Origin: Rhodovastum atsumiense
GTDB lineage: Bacteria; Pseudomonadota; Alphaproteobacteria; Acetobacterales; Acetobacteraceae
Assembly: GCF_937425535.1 (NCBI RefSeq)
Contig: NZ_OW485601.1
Span: 3,083,501-3,147,500 of the forward strand
Direction of reading: 5' to 3'
Length of the DNA: 64,000 nt
The position numbers and the translations under genes are program-made. Position 1 is the stretch's first letter; each line of letters starts with the position of its first letter. The notes under the pieces are model-generated. The model saw only the letters and a program-made list of their open reading frames with translations. It ran no database searches and was not told where the DNA came from. Below are positions 35,503 through 46,224 of this stretch, in pieces.

Positions 35503-35799
35503 ACGCGCGCTCCATATGTTCCGTCGTTTTCTTGTAGTATCGTGTGCGAAAAATACCAAGAGTATGCGTTTATTAAAAAATCACCCTGGGCATGCGCTGA
35601 TGGGGGTCTTGCCCGATGTCGTGCCGGCGCACCGGGCATGGGGGTATCAACGTATTTTCCATGTGAAATGTGCCGTGGTCATCGCCGGCGGAACCGGGCT
35701 GGAGGGATCGCCCGGCACGCCGGATGCCTCACGTTTTCGTGATATTTTCGAAGGCGAGATTGCCCTGCCCGACGGGCCTCCATAGGCTTGCGGCCCGAT
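35503..35799. other. Intergenic between exporter and fluoride riboswitch
   Basis: 297 nt between divergent units. The first 80 nt are AT-rich and should carry the exporter promoter. At 35727-35747 is a 21-nt stretch, centred on the palindrome TCACGTTTTCGTGA, that occurs identically at 60211-60231. A promoter for the riboswitch-eno transcript must lie near 35740-35790; no consensus pair stands out. Confidence 0.5.
35727..35747. repeat. 21-nt palindromic element, copy 1
   Basis: Contains TCACG-TTTT-CGTGA followed by TATTT. Identical over 21 nt to 60211-60231. Both lie upstream of minus-strand transporter genes (YeiH type here, iron-binding protein there), so a shared regulator site is possible. 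Confidence 0.45.
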
Positions 35800-37291
<1,492 letters not shown>

Positions 37292-37330
37292 CGGCCCCCT
37301 GAAAGCGCTGTGCAGCACAACGAACAAACG

Positions 37331-37362
37331 CAGGGTGGATCAGCGTAGCGCCATCCGCCTTG
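37331..37362. repeat. Partial REP-like element (GCAGGGTGGAT type)
   Basis: Half-unit between convergent eno and oxyR: GCAGGGTGGATCAGCGTAGC followed by GCCATCCGCC, an imperfect hairpin with arms GGTGGAT and ATCCGCC. Related to the elements at 22401-22475 and 60270-60345. Confidence 0.6.
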
Positions 37363-37395
37363 CGTCGACTGCACGGCTGGAACGCAGGGGGACGG

Positions 37396-38337
37396 TCAGG
37401 CATGTCGTGCGCGGCCCTGCCGTCGCGGGCCGGCCGACTGTCCTCCCGCACGGTGGGCCGACTGACGGACCACTTCGGAAATTTCCAGGAACTGCCTCGC
37501 CAAAGGGCTTGTCCGGCGCCAGATCATGCCGATTGTCCGCGCGGGACGGGGATCCTCGAAGCGGGCGATGGAGACTGACGCCGAGCGTGTCTCGACCGCC
37601 ACCGCCATCTCCGGAATCAAGGTGACCCCGATGCCGGCGGCGACCATCTGGACCAGTGTTGACAGCGAACTGCCGTCCAGCAATTCCCGTGACAGCGCCG
37701 AGGGCATGTTGCAGAAGGCCAGTGCCTGGTCGCGAAAGCAGTGGCCCTCTTCCAGCAGGAGCAGCCTCATCTCGCGCAGCGTTTCGCGATCGGGCACGGG
37801 CTTTCCCGCGTCCTCGCCCGGTCGGACCAGCACGAACTCCTCGGTGAACAGAGCGACTTCGGTGAACGAGGGTTCGGATACCGGCAGCGCGACAATGGCC
37901 GTGTCCAGCCTTCCCTCCGCCAGTTCCTGGATCAGCCTCGGCGTCAGCGTCTCGCGCACATGGATGTCGAGGCCCGCATGCAGGCGCGTCAGGTCGCCGA
38001 TGATGGCCGGCAACAGATAGGGGGCGATGGTGGGAATGATACCGATGCGCAGCCGTCCCACCAGCCGGTCCCGCGAGGCCCGTGCCAGGTCCCCCAGGGC
38101 ATCGACGGCGCGCAGGATGTCGCGCGCCCGCGTGGCGAATTCCTCGCCGAGGCTGGTGAGCTGGACCTGGCGAGCGCTTCTCTCGAAGAGCGCCGTTCCC
38201 AGCGACTCCTCCAACTCCTTGATCTGCATCGACAGAGCCGGCTGAGAGATCGCGCAGGCATCGGCCGCGCGTCCGAAATGGCCATACCGTGCCAGTGCCT
38301 CGACATAGCGAAGCTGCCTGAGTGTCAGATTGACCAT
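37396..38337 (-). CDS. oxyR: Hydrogen peroxide sensor OxyR
   Basis: 313 aa. LysR-type regulator with N-terminal HTH (ALARYGHFGRAADACAISQPALSMQIKELE) and a C-terminal sensor domain. The redox cysteines C200 and C209 lie in EEGHCFRDQALAFCNM with the exact C-x8-C spacing of E. coli C199/C208. Oxidation to a disulfide activates target genes. It is divergent from katG, its classic target, across 344 nt. A basic 25-residue C-terminal tail (SAHRAGGQSAGPRR) is extra. Confidence 0.94.
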   Translation of the reverse strand: MVNLTLRQLRYVEALARYGHFGRAADACAISQPALSMQIKELEESLGTALFERSARQVQLTSLGEEFATRARDILRAVDALGDLARASRDRLVGRLRIGIIPTIAPYLLPAIIGDLTRLHAGLDIHVRETLTPRLIQELAEGRLDTAIVALPVSEPSFTEVALFTEEFVLVRPGEDAGKPVPDRETLREMRLLLLEEGHCFRDQALAFCNMPSALSRELLDGSSLSTLVQMVAAGIGVTLIPEMAVAVETRSASVSIARFEDPRPARTIGMIWRRTSPLARQFLEISEVVRQSAHRAGGQSAGPRRQGRARHA

Positions 38338-40892
<2,555 letters not shown>

Positions 40893-40908
40893 TCCGGGTG
40901 GAACGGCG

Positions 40909-40941
40909 TTCGGACGTCGCCGCGCCGCGGCGGCGTCCGGA
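40909..40941 (+). terminator. Hairpin after katG
   Basis: Stem TTCGGACGTCGCCGCG / CGCGGCGGCGTCCGGA with two G-T pairs, 16 nt after the katG stop. No T-run follows, so it may stabilise the 3' end or act with Rho. The katG remnant at 44.5 kb is followed by an analogous hairpin. Confidence 0.55.
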
Positions 40942-40989
40942 CATCAGGGGGAGGATGTGGTGAGGGAGGCGCGAGGCATCGACGCAGGC

Positions 40990-41214
40990 CTATTCCGCAG
41001 TTTCCGTCAGGCTTCCGATCAGGTGCAGCAGAGCCTGGTGCTCGGGGCCCTGCCCGCCGCGAGCCAGGAAATCCCCGATGCCGACCTCGATGCTGCGTCC
41101 GCCTGATGCGGCATTTGGCTCGTGCCTGACGAACACCCGGCCCGTGTCCGGGGCGCTGACAAGCAGCCAGCGGTCTCCGCTGGAGCTTTCATAGAGTTCC
41201 CGTGTACATACCAT
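40990..41214 (-). CDS. Conserved hypothetical protein
   Basis: 74 aa beginning MVCTRELYESSSGDRW. The sequence reads like a small beta protein (DRWLLVSAPDTGRVFVRHEPN, IEVGIGDFLARG) ending in a helix (GPEHQALLHLIGSL). I recall similar short proteins in Rhizobiales and relatives, with no known function. AAGGA lies 11 nt before the ATG; an ATG six codons upstream is possible. It is the last of five minus-strand genes opposite katG and cspA. Confidence 0.7.
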   Translation of the reverse strand: MVCTRELYESSSGDRWLLVSAPDTGRVFVRHEPNAASGGRSIEVGIGDFLARGGQGPEHQALLHLIGSLTETAE

Positions 41215-41330
41215 GGCCGTTATTCCTTCCATTCAGCCTGGGCAGGTTCGCCCGTGATGTGACGGATGCGGTTCCGGCTGACCTGTTGTCACCGGTGCGC
41301 GGAGAAAGTGTCGTCGATTTCCCGGTACGC

Positions 41331-42158
41331 TCAGTCGTCTCTCATGCCGCTCATTGCGGTCCGTCCGACCGCGCAGGGGCTCATTTGCTCAACCCATCGG
41401 AAGCCCTCGTGCTTGGTGATGGTGGCGATCGCGACAGCTCCGCCGACGGATTTTGGCAAGTATACGGAGAACCTGACAAAGCCGATTGTCGTCTCAACCA
41501 GGAACCGCGCAAGATCGACGGCATCCTGGATCGGCATGGCCGGCAGTGAGAGCGTGGCATAGAGATCCCTGATCAGCCCTTCCTGGAGCATGCCCGCGTC
41601 CTGCGCCGGAACCCCGTGTCGCACCAACGCATCGCGGATGCCGAAGCCCACGCCGAGAATAAGCCGGTTGAGCGCCTCGTACTGCCCGTCCCACAGCACG
41701 CCGAAGCTGCTCTCATCCATGACCAGGCGCGGCGCCGGGCAGGTCTGGTGGGTCAGGTTGATCTCCCAGACTTCGGCAAGCGGCCGTTCTGCCGAATAGC
41801 CGCAAAGGCGAAGCTGGATGCTCGTCGGATCGGGGCAGTGCAGTGCTTTTTCCTCGAACAGGAAGGTCCGCAGGTGCTCGGCAATCTGCGCGATCGTATA
41901 GCTGTTCGGGTCAACCCGCCACGCGGCATGGCCCGGGTCCTGGCCGCTCAGGCGCCGGCGCAGATCCTTGAGCAGGGTCTCGATCGACTCGTTGCCGATG
42001 CCACCTGAGCCGGTGGACATCACCCCCACGGGCAATCCCTGGCACAGGTTGGTGATTTTGTTGGCGTGCGTGTAGACCTGCCCGCTGCTCATGGTTCCGG
42101 CACTGTCGGCGGCCATGACAATGCCGTCGTTGATTTTCACGGAGACAATGACGGTCAT
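41331..42158 (-). CDS. Proteasome-like Ntn-hydrolase (peptidase T1 fold)
   Basis: 275 aa. After removal of Met1 the sequence starts TVIVSVKINDGIVMAADSAG, resembling proteasome beta subunits and HslV. With Thr as residue 1, Asp (AADS) is 17 and Lys (HANKI) is 33, the exact T1/D17/K33 catalytic arrangement of threonine proteases. Later parts (GVMSTGSGGIGNESIETLLKD) suit the first helices of the fold; the remaining 180 residues are longer than a beta subunit. It is neither HslV (no hslU nearby, different end) nor typical Anbu. Substrate and oligomer state are unknown. It stands downstream of three overlapping small genes. Confidence 0.75.
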   Translation of the reverse strand: MTVIVSVKINDGIVMAADSAGTMSSGQVYTHANKITNLCQGLPVGVMSTGSGGIGNESIETLLKDLRRRLSGQDPGHAAWRVDPNSYTIAQIAEHLRTFLFEEKALHCPDPTSIQLRLCGYSAERPLAEVWEINLTHQTCPAPRLVMDESSFGVLWDGQYEALNRLILGVGFGIRDALVRHGVPAQDAGMLQEGLIRDLYATLSLPAMPIQDAVDLARFLVETTIGFVRFSVYLPKSVGGAVAIATITKHEGFRWVEQMSPCAVGRTAMSGMRDD

Positions 42159-42341
42159 GTGCTCGTACCTGTCGGATCTTCCGCGCGATGCGTGCGCCGC
42201 GCCGTCGCTGGTATGGGGTGGGGGAAAAGGGGCTTGGAACGGATGCCGGCGCTGACCTGCATCCGTCCTGTTCGCCTCTGCCTGCCTGTTTTCAGGAGTG
42301 CCCCGCTTAACCTTTCACCCGTCCAGGACAACAGGTCGCGC

Positions 42342-42527
42342 TCAGCGCGGGGGCCGGGGCAGTTCGGTTCGGCGCACGAGGGTGATGCGGCGGGAATTCT
42401 CGATTCTGGCAATGGCGTTGCGGGCGCGGGCATTGATGGCGGCGCGGGCAGCGCGGATGCCGGCCTGCGTGGTGGCGGCGGGTTTCGGAACTGGGCATGG
42501 AGCCCCGGTGGGTTTGCGCTGGATCAT
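42342..42527 (-). CDS. Small arginine-rich protein
   Basis: 61 aa with 12 Arg and 2 Lys (core GIRAARAAINARARNAIARI), predicted as a basic helix with Pro-rich ends. The start overlaps the stop of the beta-flower gene by 4 nt (ATGA), which is the main support for it being real. Could bind nucleic acid or a partner protein. No family recognised. Confidence 0.5.
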   Translation of the reverse strand: MIQRKPTGAPCPVPKPAATTQAGIRAARAAINARARNAIARIENSRRITLVRRTELPRPPR

Positions 42528-42880
42528 GCAAAATCCTCGTAGCCAGCGGGGATATCGAGCGGCGCCTGATCAGAGCGCCCCGGCACGCCAACCCAGCAGA
42601 GCGCGGGCAGGAAGCCTGGCTGGTTCAGGTTCCGCCATGCGAGATTCGTCACCAGGCGATTGCCGTGGATCACTTCGCCCCGGTATGCGCCTGTCATGGA
42701 GAAAACCTGATTGCCGACAAAGCGTCCGCAGTGGCGGCCGGACAGTGACCACAACTCGTCGCCGAGCCGGTACCCAAACGATTTGCCGCCGGCGGTCCAG
42801 AGCCAGATGAGTCCGGACGTGCGCGGCGCCTTGGACGATGGCCTGGTTTGCGTGGCCAGTGGCGGGGCTGATTGGGTCAT
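42524..42880 (-). CDS. 4-fold beta-flower repeat protein
   Basis: 118 aa. Residues 25-80 show short repeats of the form (aromatic)-(S/T)-x-x-G-(K/R)-x-x-G: WLWTAGGKSFGYRLGDE, LWSLSGRHCGRFVGNQ, VFSMTGAYRGEVIHGN, then RLVTN. This is the pattern of the 4-fold beta-flower domain family, of unknown function. N-terminal residues 1-22 are disordered. Both ends overlap neighbours by ATGA (start with the DUF1488-like gene, stop with the Arg-rich gene), so the three are one translational unit. Confidence 0.72.
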   Translation of the reverse strand: MTQSAPPLATQTRPSSKAPRTSGLIWLWTAGGKSFGYRLGDELWSLSGRHCGRFVGNQVFSMTGAYRGEVIHGNRLVTNLAWRNLNQPGFLPALCWVGVPGRSDQAPLDIPAGYEDFA

Positions 42881-43284
42881 CCGGCTTTTCCTTTTCGTGC
42901 GGGAGAACCTGGCTGTGCAGGAGAGCCGTCCGTGGCGCCGTTTCGTCCCGCTGCGTCATCGGTGACATCGGTGGCCCAGAGATCGATCCCACCGTAGATG
43001 CTCGTCCGGCCAGCCTGGAATTTTCGTCTTGCCAGGGCTTCGATCGCTGTGCGGTGGCTGTTGTAGCGTGCGTGCAGCCCGGCCTTGCCGAAGCAACGCG
43101 ATCCGCTGAGTTCCTCGATGGCAGCGCAGGAAATCCGGCATGGCATCGTCTGGCCATCGGCCTCGATATCGAAACGGAGCAAATTCGATTGGCCGCTCTG
43201 GCGCAGGAGATCCGATCGTCCGGCGGCGGCGCGCTCTGGCATCGATCCGCTGGGAAATCGCGCGGGACGGTCGTCGGTTTCCAT
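42877..43284 (-). CDS. DUF1488-like protein
   Basis: 135 aa from the ATG giving METDDRPARF, preceded by GGGGGAG at proper distance. The middle (LLRFDIEADGQTMPCRISCAAIEELSG...NSHRTAIEALARRKFQAG) fits the DUF1488 pattern of a small sensor-like domain with a conserved C-x-I-S strand and a later helix. The C-terminal 40 residues are Gly/Pro/Lys-rich. First gene of a three-gene overlapping set. Function unknown. Confidence 0.68.
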   Translation of the reverse strand: METDDRPARFPSGSMPERAAAGRSDLLRQSGQSNLLRFDIEADGQTMPCRISCAAIEELSGSRCFGKAGLHARYNSHRTAIEALARRKFQAGRTSIYGGIDLWATDVTDDAAGRNGATDGSPAQPGSPARKGKAG

Positions 43285-43710
43285 TGTGGCACTCCCCCAT
43301 TGTGGCAAGCCATGTCGCACGGTTGTGCACCGCGCAGGAAGCGGATGCGGCCATGGCGTGGGTTACCGTCAGGGGCGCGCACAGGATCTCGGCCGGCACG
43401 TCTGCTTATGCTGCTGTTTATCTGACAACGTGACGAGACAATGGGGTGGCGGTTTACTCATTGCAATCGAAATCGCCAGATCGTGTGCTGTGTGAATGCG
43501 ATATTCCCAAGAATTGCGAATTATTGAAGGGGGGCGCCTTGTGCATGGGCAAAATGAGGTGCATAAACTCATGTAATTCACGGCGGCACTTTTCGTGTTG
43601 GGTGCGCCACCAATTGTCACGCAGAACGTGTCCGTTTGGTCCCCAAGCCTGGAAAAGCAATACGGGCCGCTTCTTGCGGCCCGCCGTCCATCCCAGGAGA
43701 TCCGGGACAC
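43285..43710. promoter_or_regulatory. DUF1488-cspA divergent region with long cspA leader
   Basis: 426 nt, AT-rich from about 43400 to 43640. No supported gene. A perfect 8-bp hairpin CGGGCCGC-TTCTT-GCGGCCCG (43663-43683) lies 28 nt before the cspA ATG, just upstream of its AGGAGA ribosome site. Long structured leaders are normal for cold-shock mRNAs, where they control translation by temperature. Confidence 0.5.
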
Positions 43711-43917
43711 ATGAGCATTGGCACCGTCAAGTGGTTCAACCCGCAGAAGGGCTTCGGCTTCATTCAACCCGATGACGGCTCGAAGGACGTCTTCGTCCAC
43801 ATCTCCGCCGTCGAGCGCTCGACCCTTGGTCATCTCAGCGAAGGACAGAAAGTGTCTTTCGACGTGGAGCGCGGGCAGCAGGGCAGGACCTCTGCCGTGA
43901 ACCTGCAATCTGCCTGA
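43711..43917 (+). CDS. cspA: Cold-shock protein (CspA family)
   Basis: 68 aa single cold-shock domain. RNA-binding motifs RNP1 (KGFGFIQP, 11-18) and RNP2 (DVFVHIS) are intact. Acts as an RNA chaperone in the cytoplasm. Start ATG follows AGGAGATCCGGGACAC. A hairpin sits just before the ribosome site. A small coiled-coil gene follows 87 nt downstream. Confidence 0.95.
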   Translation: MSIGTVKWFNPQKGFGFIQPDDGSKDVFVHISAVERSTLGHLSEGQKVSFDVERGQQGRTSAVNLQSA

Positions 43918-44004
43918 TCCACGGCATCCGTTGTTGGTCAGTGGCTGGCCGGTCGTGGGATGTGCAGGGCGCCCGCGACAAGCGGGTGGCCGGGGAATCG
44001 TGCC

Positions 44005-44244
44005 ATGACCGATGTCGTCTCTGGCCTGCGGACCGAGATTGAAGATCTGCGCCGGCAGATTCGGGAAATCGACCGGCAGGCCAGCGATGCGAGGCAGGAA
44101 GCGCACCAGGCGCACGAAGAGGTATTGCGCCTGCGCGATGTCGTGGCAGCGGCCCAACGCGATCAACAGGATCTCAGGACAGCCCGTGCGCGCCTCGATC
44201 GTGTCCGCATGCGGGGTCTGCTCGCCCGGATCCTGAACCGTTAG
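44005..44244 (+). CDS. Small coiled-coil protein
   Basis: 79 aa. Nearly the whole chain is a heptad-like helix rich in Arg, Glu, Asp and Gln (RTEIEDLRRQIREIDRQASD... EEVLRLRDVVAAAQRDQQ), followed by a basic end (RMRGLLARILNR). Likely a homodimeric coiled coil; function unknown. Ribosome site is weak. It may be co-transcribed with cspA. Confidence 0.6.
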   Translation: MTDVVSGLRTEIEDLRRQIREIDRQASDARQEAHQAHEEVLRLRDVVAAAQRDQQDLRTARARLDRVRMRGLLARILNR

Positions 44245-44270
44245 GACATCCTTATCCGACGTGCAGCGTC

Positions 44271-44381
44271 ATGTGGCCGGATGATGCTTCGGGCGGGTTG
44301 GTCCCGGATGTGGGGACGGTTGGACTGCAGCGCGATCCCGACACGTTTTTTCTGATCGGGGCTGTGATCAGCCCGGCATGA
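44271..44381 (+). CDS. Possible small protein or gene remnant
   Basis: 36-codon frame (starts MWPDDASGGLVPDVG, ends FFLIGAVISPA) with coding-like codon use but no ribosome site. It could be the C-terminal scrap of a lost gene, as the katG fragment follows at 44502. Weak support. Confidence 0.25.
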   Translation: MWPDDASGGLVPDVGTVGLQRDPDTFFLIGAVISPA

Positions 44382-44501
44382 TCATGCTGCGGTCTTGCGG
44401 ACTGCTTGCGGCCCCGCCGCGGCTGCGCAGATTTTCGGACCGGTGCCCCGATTCCGGGAGAACAGTCCGTGAGCATTGAGTTTTCAGGAAAATTGAGATG
44501 A

Positions 44502-44629
44502 ACCGGCACGCGGGTGGACCTTGTCTTCGGCTGCGAACGCGCAGCCCCGTGCCCTGGCGGCAGTCCATGCATGACTTCATGGCGGCGTGGACCAAGGTGA
44601 TGAACCTCGATCATTTCGACCTGGCTTGA
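44502..44629 (+). pseudogene. katG: Decayed copy of the katG 3' end
   Basis: The DNA aligns with the last ~155 nt of katG (40738-40892). It encodes [10 protein letters not shown], then an internal deletion and frameshift, then [19 protein letters not shown] and a stop, matching the KatG C-terminus [20 protein letters not shown] with few changes. No reading frame joins both parts. A hairpin follows as after the intact katG. It shows a past second katG or a duplication of the katG end, 3.6 kb away in the same orientation. Confidence 0.88.
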
Positions 44630-44636
44630 TCCAGGC

Positions 44637-44682
44637 GGCATCATCCGGACGGCGCCTGGGTTGGCGCCCTCCGGATGATGCC
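44637..44682 (+). terminator. Hairpin after the katG remnant
   Basis: Arms GGCATCATCCGG (44637-44648) and CCGGATGATGCC (44671-44682) with an inner GGCGCC/GGCGCC stem separated by a 2x2 mismatch; loop TGGGTT. 18 bp in total. No T-run follows. It probably is the former terminator of the lost copy. Confidence 0.55.
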
Positions 44683-44723
44683 GGGTTGCCGAAGAATAAA
44701 AAGTGGATATGGGCAGAAGTGGC

Positions 44724-44927
44724 CTATTCCATGTCTTCGAACAGAGTCGGGGGAGGCTCGGAAAGGTTCAATGAAAGCAAGACGCTATCCAGTCCGAATT
44801 GCCAGGAAAATTCCAGGCTGGATATCTTGCATTCCAATTCCACTTCCAGAATGCGTTTGATCGCTTCCGAAATGGCGCCTTCTATTTCTCTGATTGGTCG
44901 CGCTTTCAGCGCATCCGTGAGAGCCAT
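44724..44927 (-). CDS. Hypothetical small protein
   Basis: 67 aa (MALTDALKARPIREIEGAISEAIKRILEVELECKISSLEF in part), with an amphipathic helix (residues 10-30) followed by beta-like segments and an acidic end. A CAGGAGC ribosome site lies 8-9 nt before the ATG. Base composition is lower in GC than the surroundings. No family recognised. Confidence 0.5.
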   Translation of the reverse strand: MALTDALKARPIREIEGAISEAIKRILEVELECKISSLEFSWQFGLDSVLLSLNLSEPPPTLFEDME

Positions 44928-45053
44928 CTGTCGTGCTCCTGATGATGTCGAGATAAGGTCACCCTGACTCCCGCTGCACGCGAACGCGATGTCGCCGCCT
45001 GGTGTCCCGCCTTCGGCGAGAGGGGGTTGTACCTTGTTTTCCAGGAGCTTGAT

Positions 45054-45128
<75 letters not shown>

Positions 45129-45200
45129 CGCCGCCACGGGCAGGCGGGGGATATACCGTTCGTCCGCTTCCCGCGCAACACATGCCTTGTCACCTTCGTC

Positions 45201-46100
45201 TCATTGTCGCGGGGGTCGCCTGCGGATCGCCCCCAGCAGGGCGCGCAATTCGGCCCGCGCGGCGACGTGGCCCATCCCCGGCCACAGGCCCAGGGCCGGG
45301 TCCTCCCCGTCCAGCAGCGTCAGCCCCTGCACGAACCGCTCGCGGAACACGCCCCGGTCGCCGAAGCCGCGCAGCGTCCGGAAGCCGATCCGTTTGCTCA
45401 GCCCCTCCAGCGCCGCGCCCACATCCTGCGGGCCGTGCCGCCGGCGTCCTCCGGCCACGCGGTTGCGCATCACGATCCAGTCGATCTGGCCCCGGTCCCG
45501 GGCGAAGCGGCGTTTGCGCGCCTCCCACACCATCTCGCTGTACAGGCCCGGCCGCCCCACCGCATGGGTGATCGGGTCCAGTTCGGCCAGCACCGCGAAA
45601 TCCACGAAACTGTCATTGATCGGCGTGATCAGCGTGTCCGCATGCGCATGCCCGAGCCGGCTGAGGAAATTGTCCGTTCCCGGACAGTCGACCACCACGA
45701 TCTCGCAACCGGCCAGCGCGGCCATCGCCGCGGCGAACCGGGCCGCCTCCTCGGCTTCCGCCTCGGCCCGGGTGTCGTGCCGGGCGGACGCCACGCTCGC
45801 CCGCTCGGGCAGGGGCAGCGCCAGCTCGTGCACCTGCGCGAAGGTCGTGCGGGCGGCCAGGCAGGCGGCCAGCGTCGCCTGCCGCGTGTCCAGGTCCAGC
45901 GCCCCGACGCGGTAGCCCTCGCGCAGCAGCGCCACCACCAGATGCAGGGCACAGAGCGACTTGCCGCAGCCGCCTTTCTCGTTGCCCACCACGATCACGT
46001 GCGGCCGGCGCTCGATGCTCACGCCGGAGCCGCGCCGCCCGGTCGTTCTGGCAGGGTTCCGGATCACCTCCGCCTGCGGCAGGTCGCTGCCACCCTTCAT
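45201..46100 (-). CDS. mipZ: ParA-family ATPase, MipZ-type division-site regulator
   Basis: 299 aa from ATG 46100 (GGGAGAGAG upstream); a GTG at 46022 would give 273 aa, closer to Caulobacter MipZ. Deviant Walker A GNEKGGCGKS at 40-49 (long form), with VIVVGNEKGG as in MipZ, then ALDLDTRQ and VVVDCPGTDN. MipZ forms gradients from the chromosome poles and inhibits FtsZ, placing division at midcell. The C-terminal GFRTLRGFGDRGVFRE is also typical. It is divergent from pqiA. Confidence 0.88.
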   Translation of the reverse strand: MKGGSDLPQAEVIRNPARTTGRRGSGVSIERRPHVIVVGNEKGGCGKSLCALHLVVALLREGYRVGALDLDTRQATLAACLAARTTFAQVHELALPLPERASVASARHDTRAEAEAEEAARFAAAMAALAGCEIVVVDCPGTDNFLSRLGHAHADTLITPINDSFVDFAVLAELDPITHAVGRPGLYSEMVWEARKRRFARDRGQIDWIVMRNRVAGGRRRHGPQDVGAALEGLSKRIGFRTLRGFGDRGVFRERFVQGLTLLDGEDPALGLWPGMGHVAARAELRALLGAIRRRPPRQ

Positions 46101-46224
46101 CCCACTCTCTCCCACTGGCACCGCGCGCCCGCCGGGCGCATATCTCCACCTCTCGTCCAACTTGCCGGCCACCCTCCGGTGCGATCGCCGTTATGGTGGG
46201 CGACACTGCCATGCCGGGAAAGGA

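Noticed and set aside
35562-35785. Possible plus-strand gene upstream of the fluoride riboswitch
   Set aside because: No ribosome site, contains a duplicated 21-nt palindromic element, and no recognisable product.
43369-44166. 265-codon minus-strand frame across cspA
   Set aside because: Overlaps the clear cold-shock gene on the other strand and shows no family features.
44252-44644. Minus-strand frame over the katG remnant
   Set aside because: The DNA is explained by the katG fossil on the plus strand.
45204-46200. Long plus-strand frame antisense to mipZ
   Set aside because: Shadow of mipZ; no ribosome site and low-complexity product.
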